Assembly (NCBI GenBank): GCA_964244725.1
Contig: CAXTJQ010000003.1
Coordinates: 286,119-350,118, forward strand
Direction: 5' to 3'
Source of the DNA: Kumtagia sp964244725
Lineage (GTDB): Bacteria; Pseudomonadota; Alphaproteobacteria; Rhizobiales; Rhizobiaceae
Length of the DNA stretch: 64,000 nt
Below the pieces are notes generated by a model. It saw only the letters and a list, made by a program, of their open reading frames with translations, had not been told where the DNA came from and did not search any database. How positions within the stretch are numbered: the first letter of the stretch is position 1; each line of letters opens with the position of its first letter. This document shows, piece after piece, positions 54,893 through 64,000 of this stretch. The position numbers and the translations under genes are program-made.

Positions 54893-54907
54893 TGACTGCC
54901 TGGCTCA
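54893..54907. promoter_or_regulatory. Candidate iron-responsive operator (RirA box)
   Basis: TGA (54893-54895), nine bases, TCA (54905-54907), the rhizobial IRO form TGA-N9-TCA, 44 bases before the start of the ferric-iron binding protein. Short motif, so chance occurrence is possible. Confidence 0.42.
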
Positions 54908-54951
54908 TGAATTGATAAGTCGAGCAAGCAATGAACGATTGGCAAGGCATC

Positions 54952-55956
54952 ATGACGTTGAAGGGAATCATTTTCTGCGCCGGCCTGGGGTTGTTTTTCT
55001 CAAGCCATGTTCAAGCGCAAGACAGTGGCAAGGGAATTGTCGTCTACAATGCCCAGCATGAGAGCCTCGCCAAGGAGTGGGCCGACGGCTTTACGAAAGA
55101 TACCGGTATTCAGGTGACGTTGCGCAACGGCGGCGACAGCGAATTCGGCAATCAGATCGTCGCCGAGGGGTCTGCCTCACCGGCGGACGTTTTCCTGACC
55201 GAGAATTCGCCAGCGATGACGCTGGTCGACGGCGCCAGTTTGTTTGCGCCGGTCGATCCCGAGACGCTGGCGCAGGTGACGGACGCTTTCAAACCAGCCA
55301 ACGGGCATTGGATCGGCATCGCCGCCCGGAGCACCGTCTTTGCCTATGACAAGATCAAATTGACAGAGGCGGAGCTTCCCAAATCTCTGCTCGACTTGGC
55401 TGATCCTTCCTGGAAGGACCGTTGGGCGGCTTCGCCTTCGGGGGCTGATTTTCAAGCGATCGTCAGTGCGCTGCTCGCGTTGAAAGGCGAGACGGCGACC
55501 GCCAACTGGCTGGCGGCGATGAAGACCAATTTCAAGTCCTACAGGGGCAACAGCACCGCGATGAAGGCCGTGAACGCCGGGCAGGTCGAGGGCGCCATCA
55601 TCTATCACTACTACTACTTCGGCGATCAGGCCAAGACCGGTGAGAACAGCGACAATGTTGGATTGCACTATTTCCGAAACGAAGATCCGGGCGCTTTCGT
55701 AAGCATCTCGGGAGGCGGGGTTCTGGCGTCAAGCAAGCATCCGGTTCAGGCGCAGGCCTTTTTGAAATGGATCACGGGCAAGAACGGTCAGGCAATTCTC
55801 AAGGACGGCGCCTCGTTCGAATATGCGGTCGCAGACGGAGCGCCGTCCAATCCCGCACTCGTGCCGCTGACCGATCTGCAAGCGCCGAAGGTCCAAGCCT
55901 CGGACCTCAACAGCAAGGCTGTGACCGACCTCATGACTGCGGCCGGATTGCTTTGA
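54952..55956 (+). CDS. fbpA: Ferric-iron ABC importer, periplasmic binding protein
   Basis: 334 residues from ATG 54952 (ATG 54931 would add seven). Signal peptide about 1-21 (IIFCAGLGLFFSSHVQA/Q). FbpA/AfuA family: IVVYNAQHESLAKEWADGF, SPADVFLTENSPAM and the tyrosines of IIYHYYYFGDQ that bind ferric iron in this family. Operon with the permease and ATPase genes downstream; a TGA-N9-TCA iron box lies upstream. Confidence 0.88.
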   Translation: MTLKGIIFCAGLGLFFSSHVQAQDSGKGIVVYNAQHESLAKEWADGFTKDTGIQVTLRNGGDSEFGNQIVAEGSASPADVFLTENSPAMTLVDGASLFAPVDPETLAQVTDAFKPANGHWIGIAARSTVFAYDKIKLTEAELPKSLLDLADPSWKDRWAASPSGADFQAIVSALLALKGETATANWLAAMKTNFKSYRGNSTAMKAVNAGQVEGAIIYHYYYFGDQAKTGENSDNVGLHYFRNEDPGAFVSISGGGVLASSKHPVQAQAFLKWITGKNGQAILKDGASFEYAVADGAPSNPALVPLTDLQAPKVQASDLNSKAVTDLMTAAGLL

Positions 55957-56044
55957 ATCTCGATGCGACCTGCGGGGCGGCTGCTCGCATGGACGATGCG
56001 ATCGGCTCCACCTCCGAGGTGCGGCTGCGTGGGTGTTAGTCCAG

Positions 56045-57631
56045 ATGCACCCGGCGCATGAATCGCGGAAGATCGCGCTGCGCGCCGATCCGGTTGCGGT
56101 GCCGCGTTTTTCCGTGCGACGAATTCCATGGGTCGTGGTCGCATCGGTGATAGTGTCGCTCTTTGCGCTCCTGCCCCTCGGCTTCGTGATTTGGATGTCG
56201 ATTCAGACGGGTTGGTCCGAGGCTTACGCCCTGATCGTCAGGCCCCGCGTCGGTGAGCTGCTGGTTAACACCGCATGTCTGGTGTTGCTGACTGTCCCGA
56301 TCGCATGCATCCTGGCGATCGCGCTCGCGTGGCTAACGGAACGCAGCGACCTGCCAGGCGTGCGGCTGTGGGCGTGGATGTGCGTGGCGCCCCTTGCGAT
56401 CCCGGCCTTCGTCCATAGCTATGCCTGGGTGACCATGCTGCCAAGCCTCCATGGCCTGGCTGGCGGGGTGCTGGTCTCCGTGCTGGCGTATTTTCCGTTC
56501 CTTTACCTCCCGATCATCGCCATGTTGAGGCGCCTCGACCCGGCGCTCGAAGACGCTTCGGCCTCGCTCGGCGACGGTCCAGCCAAAGTATTCGTTCGCG
56601 TGGTTCTGCCGCAACTGCGTCTGGCGATCTGCGGCGGCTGCCTGCTCGTGGCCCTGCACCTGCTGGCCGAATACGGGTTGTTCGCCCTTGTTCGCTTTGA
56701 CACCTTCACGACCGCCATCGTCGATCAGTATCAGTCGACCTTCAACGGCGCGGCGGGTAACATGCTTGCCGGCGTGCTCGTCGTCTGCTGCCTTGGCGTC
56801 CTTGGTCTCGACATGGCGGTGCGCGGCGACGAACGCTATGCGCGTGTCGGGTCGGGCGCGGCTCGGCGCGTCGCCTCCGTCCGGCTCGGCGGCTGGACAT
56901 GGCCCTGCCTGGGATTTCTCCTGGTCACCATGTCGCTCGCGATCGGCATTCCGCTGCTGACGATCGGCCGCTGGCTGATCTCAGGTGGGGTCGCCGTCTG
57001 GAAATGGGAAGAGATAGGTCCGGCGCTTGGCCAAACGGTGCTTCTCGCCCTTGCGGGCGGGCTGCTGGCGGCAGCAGTCGCGCTCCCGATCGCGTGGCTC
57101 TCGATCCGTTCGCCGGGACGTCTACCGCAATTTCTGGAGCGTTCGAACTACGTTGTCGGATCGCTCCCGAGCGCCGTGGTTGCACTGGCGCTGGTTACGG
57201 TGACGGTGCGCCTGGCCATGCCGCTCTACCAGACGTTCGTTGCGATTCTTGTGGCCTATGCGCTCATGTTCCTGCCGCGCGCGATCATCGGGATGCGGGC
57301 CAGCATCGCGCAGGCGCCGATGGAACTCGAGCAGGCTGCCGCGGGGCTGGGCAAGTCTCCCCTGCGGGCCGTTTGGTCGACGACGGTGAAATTGTCCGCT
57401 CCCGGCGCAGCCGCGGGCGTGGCGCTTGTCTCGCTCGGCATTATGAATGAATTGACCGCGACTCAGATGCTGGCGCCGAACGGCACGCATACGCTGGCGA
57501 TGCGGTTCTGGTCGCTGAGCAGTGAGATCGACTATGCCGGCGCGGCGCCCTACGCGCTGATCTTGATCCTGGCGTCGTTGCCGCTGACATGGCTGCTCTA
57601 CGTACAGTCGAAGCGCATGGTCGGGCGATGA
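56045..57631 (+). CDS. fbpB: Ferric-iron ABC importer, double-length permease
   Basis: 528 residues from ATG 56045 (GTG 56033 adds four). A fusion of two permease units, about twelve membrane segments, as in FbpB/SfuB. Each half has an EAA loop: LEDASASLGDGPAKVFVRVVLP (about 170-190, partly shown) and LEQAAAGLGKSPLRAVW near residue 430. Overlaps the ATPase start by four bases. Confidence 0.9.
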   Translation: MHPAHESRKIALRADPVAVPRFSVRRIPWVVVASVIVSLFALLPLGFVIWMSIQTGWSEAYALIVRPRVGELLVNTACLVLLTVPIACILAIALAWLTERSDLPGVRLWAWMCVAPLAIPAFVHSYAWVTMLPSLHGLAGGVLVSVLAYFPFLYLPIIAMLRRLDPALEDASASLGDGPAKVFVRVVLPQLRLAICGGCLLVALHLLAEYGLFALVRFDTFTTAIVDQYQSTFNGAAGNMLAGVLVVCCLGVLGLDMAVRGDERYARVGSGAARRVASVRLGGWTWPCLGFLLVTMSLAIGIPLLTIGRWLISGGVAVWKWEEIGPALGQTVLLALAGGLLAAAVALPIAWLSIRSPGRLPQFLERSNYVVGSLPSAVVALALVTVTVRLAMPLYQTFVAILVAYALMFLPRAIIGMRASIAQAPMELEQAAAGLGKSPLRAVWSTTVKLSAPGAAAGVALVSLGIMNELTATQMLAPNGTHTLAMRFWSLSSEIDYAGAAPYALILILASLPLTWLLYVQSKRMVGR

Positions 57632-58719
57632 CGCTCCTATCCCTTCGCTCCATTGCCAAGCGCTACGGCGCGGTGGCCGCGCTCGACGGGGTCGACCTGT
57701 CCGTATCGGCGGGAAGCCGAATGGCGATTGTCGGCCCGTCCGGGTGTGGGAAGACGACGCTCCTTCGGCTGATCGCAGGCTTCGAGGCCCCGGATGCAGG
57801 TGAGATCGTCTTCGACGACAAGGTAATCGCGGAAGCGTCGACCGCTTTGCCGGCTCATCGCCGCGGAATCGGCGTGGTAGCACAGGACGGCGCTTTATTT
57901 CCTCATTTGACCATTGCCGAGAACATTGGTTTTGGGATCAGCCGCCGCGAGTCTGGCCGCGACAAGCGGATTTCCGAATTGGCGTTCACTGTCGGTCTCG
58001 ACGCGCCGATCCTCAAACGGCGTCCCCATGAATTGTCGGGCGGCCAGCAGCAGCGCGTTGCGCTGGCGCGCGCCATGGCGCGGCGGCCGCGCCTGATGCT
58101 GCTGGACGAGCCTTTTTCCGCGCTCGACACCGGACTGCGTGCAAGCATGCGCAAGACCGTGGCCGAATTGCTCGAGGCCCAGGGCATCGCGACCGTTCTC
58201 GTCACACACGACCAGGCCGAAGCGCTGTCCTTCGCTGATGAAGTCGCCGTCATGCGCGACGGAAAGTTCTCGCAGGTCGGATCGCCGCAAGACCTGTATT
58301 TTCACCCGCGCGACGCCATGGTCGCTCAATTCCTGGGCGATGCGATTTTGCTGCCCGCCCACGTCGCGGGCGGTTACGCCGATTGCGCGATCGGTCGCAT
58401 TGCCGTCAACGCGTCCGATCGGCGCGACGCGGTGCGGGTCATGCTGAGGCCCGAGCAGATTGTCCTCGAGCCGCTTTCGCGTGATCAGGCCTCCGAAGCC
58501 GCGGCGCGCAAATCGCTGTTAGGCGAAGTCGTCGAATCGGCTTTCGGAGGTCCGTTCTGTACCCTCTTGGTGAAGCTCCTGAACGTTCCTGATACCCCCG
58601 CCGCCGCGATTGGCGGGACCCGGCTGATGCTGCGCCGATCTTCCCTCGATGCGCTCCAGGCCGGCGCCGTTGTTCGGATCACGGTCAGCGGCGATGCGCA
58701 CGTTTTTCCCGTGACGTGA
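57628..58719 (+). CDS. fbpC: Ferric-iron ABC importer, ATPase
   Basis: 363 residues from ATG 57628, ATGA overlap with fbpB. Walker A GPSGCGKTT (about 41-49), signature LSGGQQQRV, Walker B LMLLDEPFSALD, switch VTHDQAEALSFADE, then a C-terminal TOBE-like domain (about 240-360). All motifs are intact, so a homodimer is expected. Downstream gene efp is convergent, 58 bases away. Confidence 0.9.
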   Translation: MTLLSLRSIAKRYGAVAALDGVDLSVSAGSRMAIVGPSGCGKTTLLRLIAGFEAPDAGEIVFDDKVIAEASTALPAHRRGIGVVAQDGALFPHLTIAENIGFGISRRESGRDKRISELAFTVGLDAPILKRRPHELSGGQQQRVALARAMARRPRLMLLDEPFSALDTGLRASMRKTVAELLEAQGIATVLVTHDQAEALSFADEVAVMRDGKFSQVGSPQDLYFHPRDAMVAQFLGDAILLPAHVAGGYADCAIGRIAVNASDRRDAVRVMLRPEQIVLEPLSRDQASEAAARKSLLGEVVESAFGGPFCTLLVKLLNVPDTPAAAIGGTRLMLRRSSLDALQAGAVVRITVSGDAHVFPVT

Positions 58720-58777
58720 GGAACGCCGAGCCATGGCGGGCCGGCCGTTGATGGTATCCAGTTCGCTGCGCCCTGCC

Positions 58778-59344
58778 TCAATCCTTGGCGCGTTCAACGT
58801 ACGCGCCGTCCGCGGTCATGACCACGACCCGCGTCCCGGCGCTGATATGCGGCGGCACCAGCGTCCGCACGCCGTTGGACAGTGTCGCGGGTTTGTAAGA
58901 CGAGGACGCGGTCTGGCCCTTCGTTACGGGCTCGGTGTCGACCACCTCGAAACTCGCGCGTTGCGGCAGGACTAGCGAAATCGCCACGCCGTTGTGCTGC
59001 GAAACTTGAACCGCCATGCCCTCGATGAGATAGGGTGCCTGGTCGCCGACCACGCTTTCCGGAACCGCGACCTGGTCGAAGGATTCCGGATTCATGAAAT
59101 GATAGCCGTCCGCGTCGCTGTAGAGGAACGTGTGTTCGCGTTCCTCTACATAGGCGCGCTCCACCTGCTCCGTCGTCCGATAGCGCTCTGAAATCTTCAC
59201 GCCGTCCGAAATTCGCCGCATATCCAGCTGGGTGACGGGCGTGCCCTTGCCCGGATGGATATTTTCGGCAAAGAGGATCACGTAGAGCTTGCCGTCCTTG
59301 TCGACGACGTTGCCTTTGCGCAGCGAACTGGCGATCACCTTCAT
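58778..59344 (-). CDS. efp: Translation elongation factor P
   Basis: 188 residues from ATG 59344; the long open frame upstream is accidental. Three beta domains. The loop that reaches the ribosomal P site carries Lys33 in IHPGKGTPV, the residue beta-lysylated by EpmA. Relieves ribosome stalling at polyproline. Divergent from epmA, the modifying enzyme, with 117 bases between their starts. Confidence 0.95.
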   Translation of the reverse strand: MKVIASSLRKGNVVDKDGKLYVILFAENIHPGKGTPVTQLDMRRISDGVKISERYRTTEQVERAYVEEREHTFLYSDADGYHFMNPESFDQVAVPESVVGDQAPYLIEGMAVQVSQHNGVAISLVLPQRASFEVVDTEPVTKGQTASSSYKPATLSNGVRTLVPPHISAGTRVVVMTADGAYVERAKD

Positions 59345-59461
59345 GATAGAAACCCTGAATATCGAAGAAGTCGGATCGGCGACGAAAACGCCCGCGCGCG
59401 CCATACCGCATCCCGGGCATTTCCGCCAGTCGGCGGTGGCGACGCCCGCTGGCGGCGATTG

Positions 59462-60520
59462 ATGGAAGCGTCGCCCTGGTGGACCCCGCATGTCCACGCC
59501 GACCGCCGGCCACGCCTCTTGCTTCGCAATGCCATCGCCGCCGCCGTCAGAAGCTGGTTTGACGACCGTTCGTTCGTCGAGGTCGAGACCGCGGCGCTCC
59601 AAATATCGCCCGGCAATGAGACGCATTTGTCCGCTTTCGCAACCGAAGCGATCGGCCAGGGGGGCCTGCGCGCGCCGCTCTATCTCCACACCTCGCCCGA
59701 ATTCGCCTGCAAGAAATTGTTGGCGGCTGGCGAAAGCCGCATCTTCAGCCTCGGTCGCGTGTTTCGCAACCGCGAGCGCGGACCCCTGCATCATCCGGAA
59801 TTCACCATGCTGGAATGGTATCGCGTCGGGGAGACCTATGAGGGCCTGATGGACGATTGCGCGAACCTGCTGGCGCTGGCCGCGCGAGAAGCCCGGTGCG
59901 CACGCTTCTCGTTCCGGGGAAGGGAAGCGGACCCCTTCGCGAAGCCCGGTCGGCTCGCCGTCGCCGACGCCTTCCAAGGCTATGCCGGGATAGATCTGCT
60001 GCAGACCGTGGATGCGACCGGAGAAACGGATCGCGCCGCCTTGATCGCGGCCGCTTCGACCGCCGGTATCCGCACCGCGGCGGACGATTCCTGGTCTGAC
60101 GTTTTCAGCCGCGTCATGGTTGAGAAAATCGAGCCGTTTCTCGGCTTGGGCAGTGCGACGATCCTCTACGATTATCCGGTCGCGGAAGCAGCGCTTGCGC
60201 GGCCGAAGCCGGGCGACGCCCGGGTGTCGGAACGGTTCGAACTCTATTGCTGCGGCGTCGAATTGGCCAACGGATTTGGCGAACTCACGGATCCTCAGGA
60301 ACAGCGCAAACGCTTCTCCGCCGAGATGGCGCAAAAGCAAAGGCTGTACGGCGAAAGCTATCCGATCGACGAAGACTTCATCGCGGCGCTCGCCGTCATG
60401 CCGGAGGCAAGCGGCGTCGCCCTCGGTTTCGACCGCCTCGTCATGCTGGCGGTCGGCGCCTATCGGATCGAGGACGTAATCTGGACGCCGGTAGCCGCGA
60501 CGCCGTCCATTGATGGATAA
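59462..60520 (+). CDS. epmA: EF-P lysine lysyltransferase (GenX/PoxA)
   Basis: 352 residues from ATG 59462, where family similarity starts. Class II lysyl-tRNA-synthetase-like catalytic core without the anticodon-binding domain: motif 2 in GRVFRNRERGPLHHPEFTML (partly shown), TSPEFACKKLL, and motif 3 GVALGFDRLVMLAVGA at the C-terminus. Attaches beta-lysine to Lys33 of EF-P. The aminomutase gene epmB is not in the window. Confidence 0.93.
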   Translation: MEASPWWTPHVHADRRPRLLLRNAIAAAVRSWFDDRSFVEVETAALQISPGNETHLSAFATEAIGQGGLRAPLYLHTSPEFACKKLLAAGESRIFSLGRVFRNRERGPLHHPEFTMLEWYRVGETYEGLMDDCANLLALAAREARCARFSFRGREADPFAKPGRLAVADAFQGYAGIDLLQTVDATGETDRAALIAAASTAGIRTAADDSWSDVFSRVMVEKIEPFLGLGSATILYDYPVAEAALARPKPGDARVSERFELYCCGVELANGFGELTDPQEQRKRFSAEMAQKQRLYGESYPIDEDFIAALAVMPEASGVALGFDRLVMLAVGAYRIEDVIWTPVAATPSIDG

Positions 60521-60637
60521 CATGTCCACTCGTCGATGTCGTATGGCGCGTCGCCGATAGGCCGTGTCGAATCCTTGGCCATCTTGTCGTCGGAATGGTC
60601 AGTGAGCCCACAAGATTGCGAGCGCGACACAGGCTGT

Positions 60638-63600
60638 TCAAACCTGGGCTTCATAGACCTGTCCCTGTGTTGATGCGACGATGAGGTTTCCTTGTTGGTC
60701 GAAGGCGANNNNNNNNNNNNNNNNNNNNNNNNNNNNNNNNNNNNNNNNNNNNNNNNNNNNNNNNNNNNNNNNNNNNNNNNNNNNNNNNNNNNNNNNNNNN
60801 NNNNNNNNCGTTCGCGATGTAACGCCCAAAACCAGCGTCATACCGATACGACACGTCAGGGCCCTGGCCGATCGAGCCGTCGGTGACGACCGTCGAGCCG
60901 AAGCCGTAGGTCGCGGCGCCCTCGACGAGGCCGAGGCCGCTGAGCAGGACCGTCGCCGAGGACCCGTCGGAGGCGACCGACTGCACGGTGGCGGCGGTGA
61001 TGACGGGAACGACCTGCAGGTCGAACGCCGCCCCGTTCTGGTCGCCGACGAGCCTGACCGCGCCGCTGACGGCGTCGAGGGGCACGACGATCTCGGCCAT
61101 GCCGCCGTCGGCCGACACCGTCGTCGGCTCGACGACGATGTCGCGCAAATTGCCCTCTGCGTCGACGGTCTTGAACAGGATGTCGATCCCGGAGCGCAGC
61201 CCTCTGCCCGCCACGGTGATGGTCTGCCCGGGATTGGCCGAGGCCGCGCCGGGATTGGCCGGCGCGCCGGACGCGGCCGTCGCCGACAGGCCGGTGAGGG
61301 CGGTGGGCAACGCCGCGCTGACGCCGCCGACGGTGGCGACCCGGATCGGCCCGGTCGGCATGCCGGCGGAGGTGGCGAGGCTGATGACGCCGTTCCCGGC
61401 ATAACCGCTGCCGGTGTAGCGCTCGTAGACATCGGGGCCGGCGTCGCGGGCGATGTCGCGGTAGGCGATGGCGCCGAAGCCGATGGTCGTGGCGCCTTCG
61501 GCGAAGCCCGATCCCGTCAGTTGCAGCGCGCCGTTGGCGAAGGTCGATCCGGCGCTCATGTCGACGAGGTCGAGGGTCGGCACGATCTGCAGGAACAGGC
61601 CGACGGCCTCGTCGACGAGGCGCACTGCGCCCGAGGTCGCGTCGGCGGGCACGATGACGGTGAGCGCGGCGCCGTCCTGCGACACGCTGGCCGCGGCGAC
61701 GGTGCGGCTCGACAGCCGGCCGCCGCTGTCGAGCGTGGTGAAGACGACGCCCTTGCCGGCCGCCAGGCCCGACCCGGCGAGCGTGATGGTCTGTCCGGTA
61801 TTGGCCGCGGCGACCCCGGCATTGGCCGCCGTTCCGCTGCCGGCTTCGGCCGCGATCGCTGAGAGCCGCGTCGCGTCGTTCGTGCGCCGCACGAGCGTGA
61901 AGTCGTAAGCGCCCGTGCTGAATGAACCGCCGCCGCTTCCGGCGACCGCGGGGTCGTAGCTGTCGTTGTAATAATCGCTGACGCCGAGATAATAGGTCCC
62001 GGCGGACGGCGCCTTGAAGGCCAGCTCTTCCCCGGGTCCGGAATAGCCGCTCGACAGCACCTGGCCGGCGCCGTCGAAGACGCGCAGATGGACATATTGC
62101 GACGCGCCGCCCAGCGTCAGCCGCAGGCTTTCCCCGGCCGCCAGGTCGAGACGGTAGACGTCGACATCGTCGATGTCCTGGTCGCCGTCGCCGATCGCGC
62201 CGGCGATATGGACCTGGTGGTCGGGCAGCAGGCCGGGATCGGTGGCGAGCGCCAGCGTGTCGCCGGCGTCGGCGGCCGGCGCGATGTCGGGATCGGCGGC
62301 GATCGCCGCGCCTGTCCTCAAGCTGGCGCTGCCGCCGAGCGTGGCGGCGGTGACGACGCCGGCGCCGACGCCGGCTGGAACCGTCAGCACGACGACCTGC
62401 TGGGGGAGGCCGTTGCCGTTGTTGCCGGCGTCGAAGACGGTCTGGACGCGGAAGACGCCGACGCCGCGGCCGTCGATGGCGATCTGGACCTCCGCGCCGA
62501 CCAGGCCGGTGCCTTCGAGCACCAGCGTGTTGCCTTCGCCGACCGTTCCGCCGAGCGCGCGCAGCACCGGCACGATCTGCAGCCGCAGGGTGGTCGCGGA
62601 GCCCAGCACCTTGACGAGGCCGCTGCGCGCCAGCGCCGGGACCTCGAGCGTCAGCGTGCGGCCGTCGTTGCTGGCGACGCCGGTGCGGGTGATCGCGCCG
62701 GCGGCCCCGGTATCGTCGACGCCCTCGAACTGCACCAGCGTCGCGCTGGTGAAGCCCTGGCCGGTCAGCGTGATGGCCTGGCCGGCATTGGCCGAGGCGA
62801 CGTTCCCGTCGGCCGCCGCGCCGGCCTGCGCCGCCGCCGTGATGCCGGTGAACTGCACCGGCGGCTGGGCCGCGAACACGGGCCCCGCGAGCGTCGCCGA
62901 CCCGCCTTCCGTGACGATGGCGATCGGCCCGTCGAGCGTCAAGGGCGCGGCCAGGCGGTAGCGCAGGTTCTGGCCGTCGGTCACGTCGAAGTCCCCTTGC
63001 ACGGCCAGTCCGTCGCTCAGGGCGACGCCGCCGATCGTGACGGTCGAGGCGCTTTCCTGGAAGCCCGACCCGATGAGCTCGAACGCGCCGTCGCCGCCCG
63101 GCCGGCCGGACAGGCCGGTCAGCGTCGGCACCACCTGCAGCCGCACGCCGGCGCTGGCGTTGTAGGTCTGAACGCCGGTGGCGCTGTAATTGCTGAATGC
63201 CTCGTCAAACAGCACGGCCCCGTCGGCGCTCACCTGGAAGCGGTCCGGGCCGTTGCCGGCGGTCAGCCCGTCCCAACTGTCGATCGCATAGAGGTCGAAG
63301 GACAGCGTGTAGGTCTGGCCGGCGGCAAGGCCCGCCAGCGACAGCGTCTGGCCCTGATTGGCGAAGCGGCCCGAGAAGCGCGACAGAGCGCCGCGCGCGC
63401 CGCTCTCGACGCGGGCGTCGCTCCATTGCGCCTGGGCGCCGGCCTCGAAGTCGTCGGCGAACACGCTCGTCCCGTTCTGGCTGACGGTGACGTTGTCGAT
63501 GCCCCAGCTCTCGTCGTCGATGCCGGCCAGCCCGAGGTCGCCGAAGCGCAGCCGCGCCGTGTCGGATCCGGCCGTGAAGGCCATCGTCACCTGGCGGTAG

Positions 63601-64000
63601 ACGCCGTCGGCATAGCCGCCGTTGAAGGCGATGTCGCGGGCGCCGGCATTGACCACGCGGATGTCGCCGGTCGTGGCCAGGACGGGCACGGTCACCTGCA
63701 GGCGCGCGCCGTCGGCGCTGACGGCGAGCGGGGCGAGCGCCACGGTCGAGACGGCGCCGTCGCCGTCGCGGACCTGGAACTGCACCTGCGTGCCGGGGCC
63801 GAAGCCGCTGCCGGTCAGTTCGATCGTCTGGCCGGCATTGGCCGAGGCCACGCCCGCCTGCGCCGGCGCGCCGTCGCGCGCCAGCGCCGTGATGCCCGAC
63901 AGCGTCGGGCGCGCCGTCGCCGGCTTGAAGGCCGGATCGACCTTGTAGACCTGTCCCTGTGTTGATGCGACGATGAGGTTTCCTTGTTGGTCGAAGGCGA
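60638..64000 (-). CDS. Giant TIG/PPC-repeat surface protein, C-terminal part, interrupted by an assembly gap
   Basis: The frame enters from beyond 64000 and ends at TGA 60640-60638; 100 Ns at 60709-60808 hide part of it and break the frame artificially. At least 1,080 residues are visible. It is built of alternating modules: type A, with AN(A/P/T)GQTIxLxGxGF and VPxxAxSGxVRLV, then LQIVPxL (near 63850, 62800, 61800 and 61230); and type B, with GxxxLxGxGxxEGA (near 63080, 62520, 61510 and 60930). Both resemble IPT/TIG immunoglobulin-like folds. The first A module is split by about 190 residues like a carbohydrate-binding domain (SWGIDNVTV, AIDSWDGL). A PPC-type domain lies at about 61880-62270 (DVDVYRLDLAAGESLRL, GTYYLGVSDYYND). 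No membrane anchor seen. Likely secreted adhesin or exopolymer-binding protein. Confidence 0.75.
60654..60708. repeat. 55-bp direct repeat, copy 1
   Basis: Identical to 63946-64000. On the minus strand, in frame, it encodes AFDQQGNLIVASTQGQVY. Here it is followed by four more codons and the stop. Confidence 0.9.
60709..60808. other. Assembly gap (100 N)
   Basis: Exactly 100 unknown bases, a conventional gap of unknown size. Its left edge is the end of repeat copy 1. Confidence 0.98.
63946..64000. repeat. 55-bp direct repeat, copy 2, at the window edge
   Basis: Identical to 60654-60708 and cut at the same base as the left edge of the gap. In the minus-strand frame it leads into KVDPAFKPATARPTLSGI, the start of the next A module. 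Confidence 0.9.

Noticed and set aside
60651..60708. C-terminal reading RLRPTRKPHRRINTGTGL after the gap
   Set aside because: This comes from carrying the pre-gap frame across 100 arbitrary Ns. The repeat copy at 63946 shows that the true frame is AFDQQGNLIVASTQGQVY, ending at 60638.
62088..63965. Long plus-strand open frames opposite the giant surface protein
   Set aside because: The translation is Arg/Ala/Asp-rich and featureless, while the minus strand shows ordered TIG and PPC modules.

Overview
The window is a stretch of a high-GC alphaproteobacterial chromosome, almost certainly from the Hyphomicrobiales (Rhizobiales), most like Mesorhizobium/Phyllobacteriaceae. Evidence: a rhizobial-type glycerol ABC system (glpSTPQUV with glpR, glpD, glpK), a phosphatidylcholine synthase, a MucR/Ros regulator, a BA14K protein, and the block glmU-glmS-DUF502-recG-sdhE-mfd that is familiar from this order. 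The genus cannot be fixed from sequence alone. The last bases (63946-64000) exactly repeat the 55 bases before a 100-N assembly gap (60709-60808), so the window probably ends at a contig or scaffold edge inside a repeat-rich gene.

Layout. 1-2.4 kb: an alpha-E protein (5' cut off), a transglutaminase-like protease and an Anbu-type proteasome homologue, a known peptide-tagging/proteolysis neighbourhood. 2.5-12.8 kb: glycerol regulon (glpR, glpD, ABC importer glpSTPQ-U-V, glpK). 12.9-14.0 kb: BA14K protein and a NudK-like NUDIX hydrolase. 14.3-20.1 kb: a sugar/polyol ABC importer with a zinc alcohol dehydrogenase and an aldo/keto reductase. 20.1-25.8 kb: an ECF sigma factor (SigF type) and its anti-sigma NrsF, followed by a cytochrome b, a YedY/MsrP-like molybdoenzyme, a methionine-rich exported peptide, a DUF1223 protein and exported MsrB and MsrA. 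Five promoters of the form GTAAC-N16/17-CGWA tie these genes into one regulon. 25.9-26.8 kb: a broken RTX-type fragment, a gene-free stretch and tRNA-Lys. 27.0-38.7 kb: ccdA, glmU, glmS, DUF502, recG, sdhE, mfd, and a DsbA/FrnE protein. 38.7-45.2 kb: a YejA-like binding protein, IalB, HspQ, a UbiH-type monooxygenase, Pcs and a quinone reductase. 45.3-50.1 kb: a BMP-family nucleoside-type ABC importer. 50.2-54.7 kb: GST, rimO, a TerC-family protein, a MucR protein lacking its usual zinc Cys, and two small exported unknowns. 54.9-58.7 kb: a ferric-iron ABC importer behind a possible RirA box. 58.8-60.5 kb: efp and epmA, divergent. 60.6-64.0 kb: the C-terminal part of a giant surface protein on the minus strand.

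How the genes work together. The most interesting region is 20.1-25.8 kb. Its parts match the SigF/NrsF response to periplasmic hypochlorite or methionine oxidation known from other proteobacteria: a membrane anti-sigma with two cysteines, a sacrificial Met-rich peptide, a periplasmic molybdoenzyme with a heme partner, and here also exported MsrA and MsrB. Both Msr enzymes seem to lack resolving cysteines, which makes the co-regulated DUF1223 thioredoxin-like protein, and perhaps the nearby CcdA, candidate electron donors. The glycerol importer is also notable, because its two ATPase subunits are degenerate in complementary ways and would form one consensus and one degenerate ATP site.
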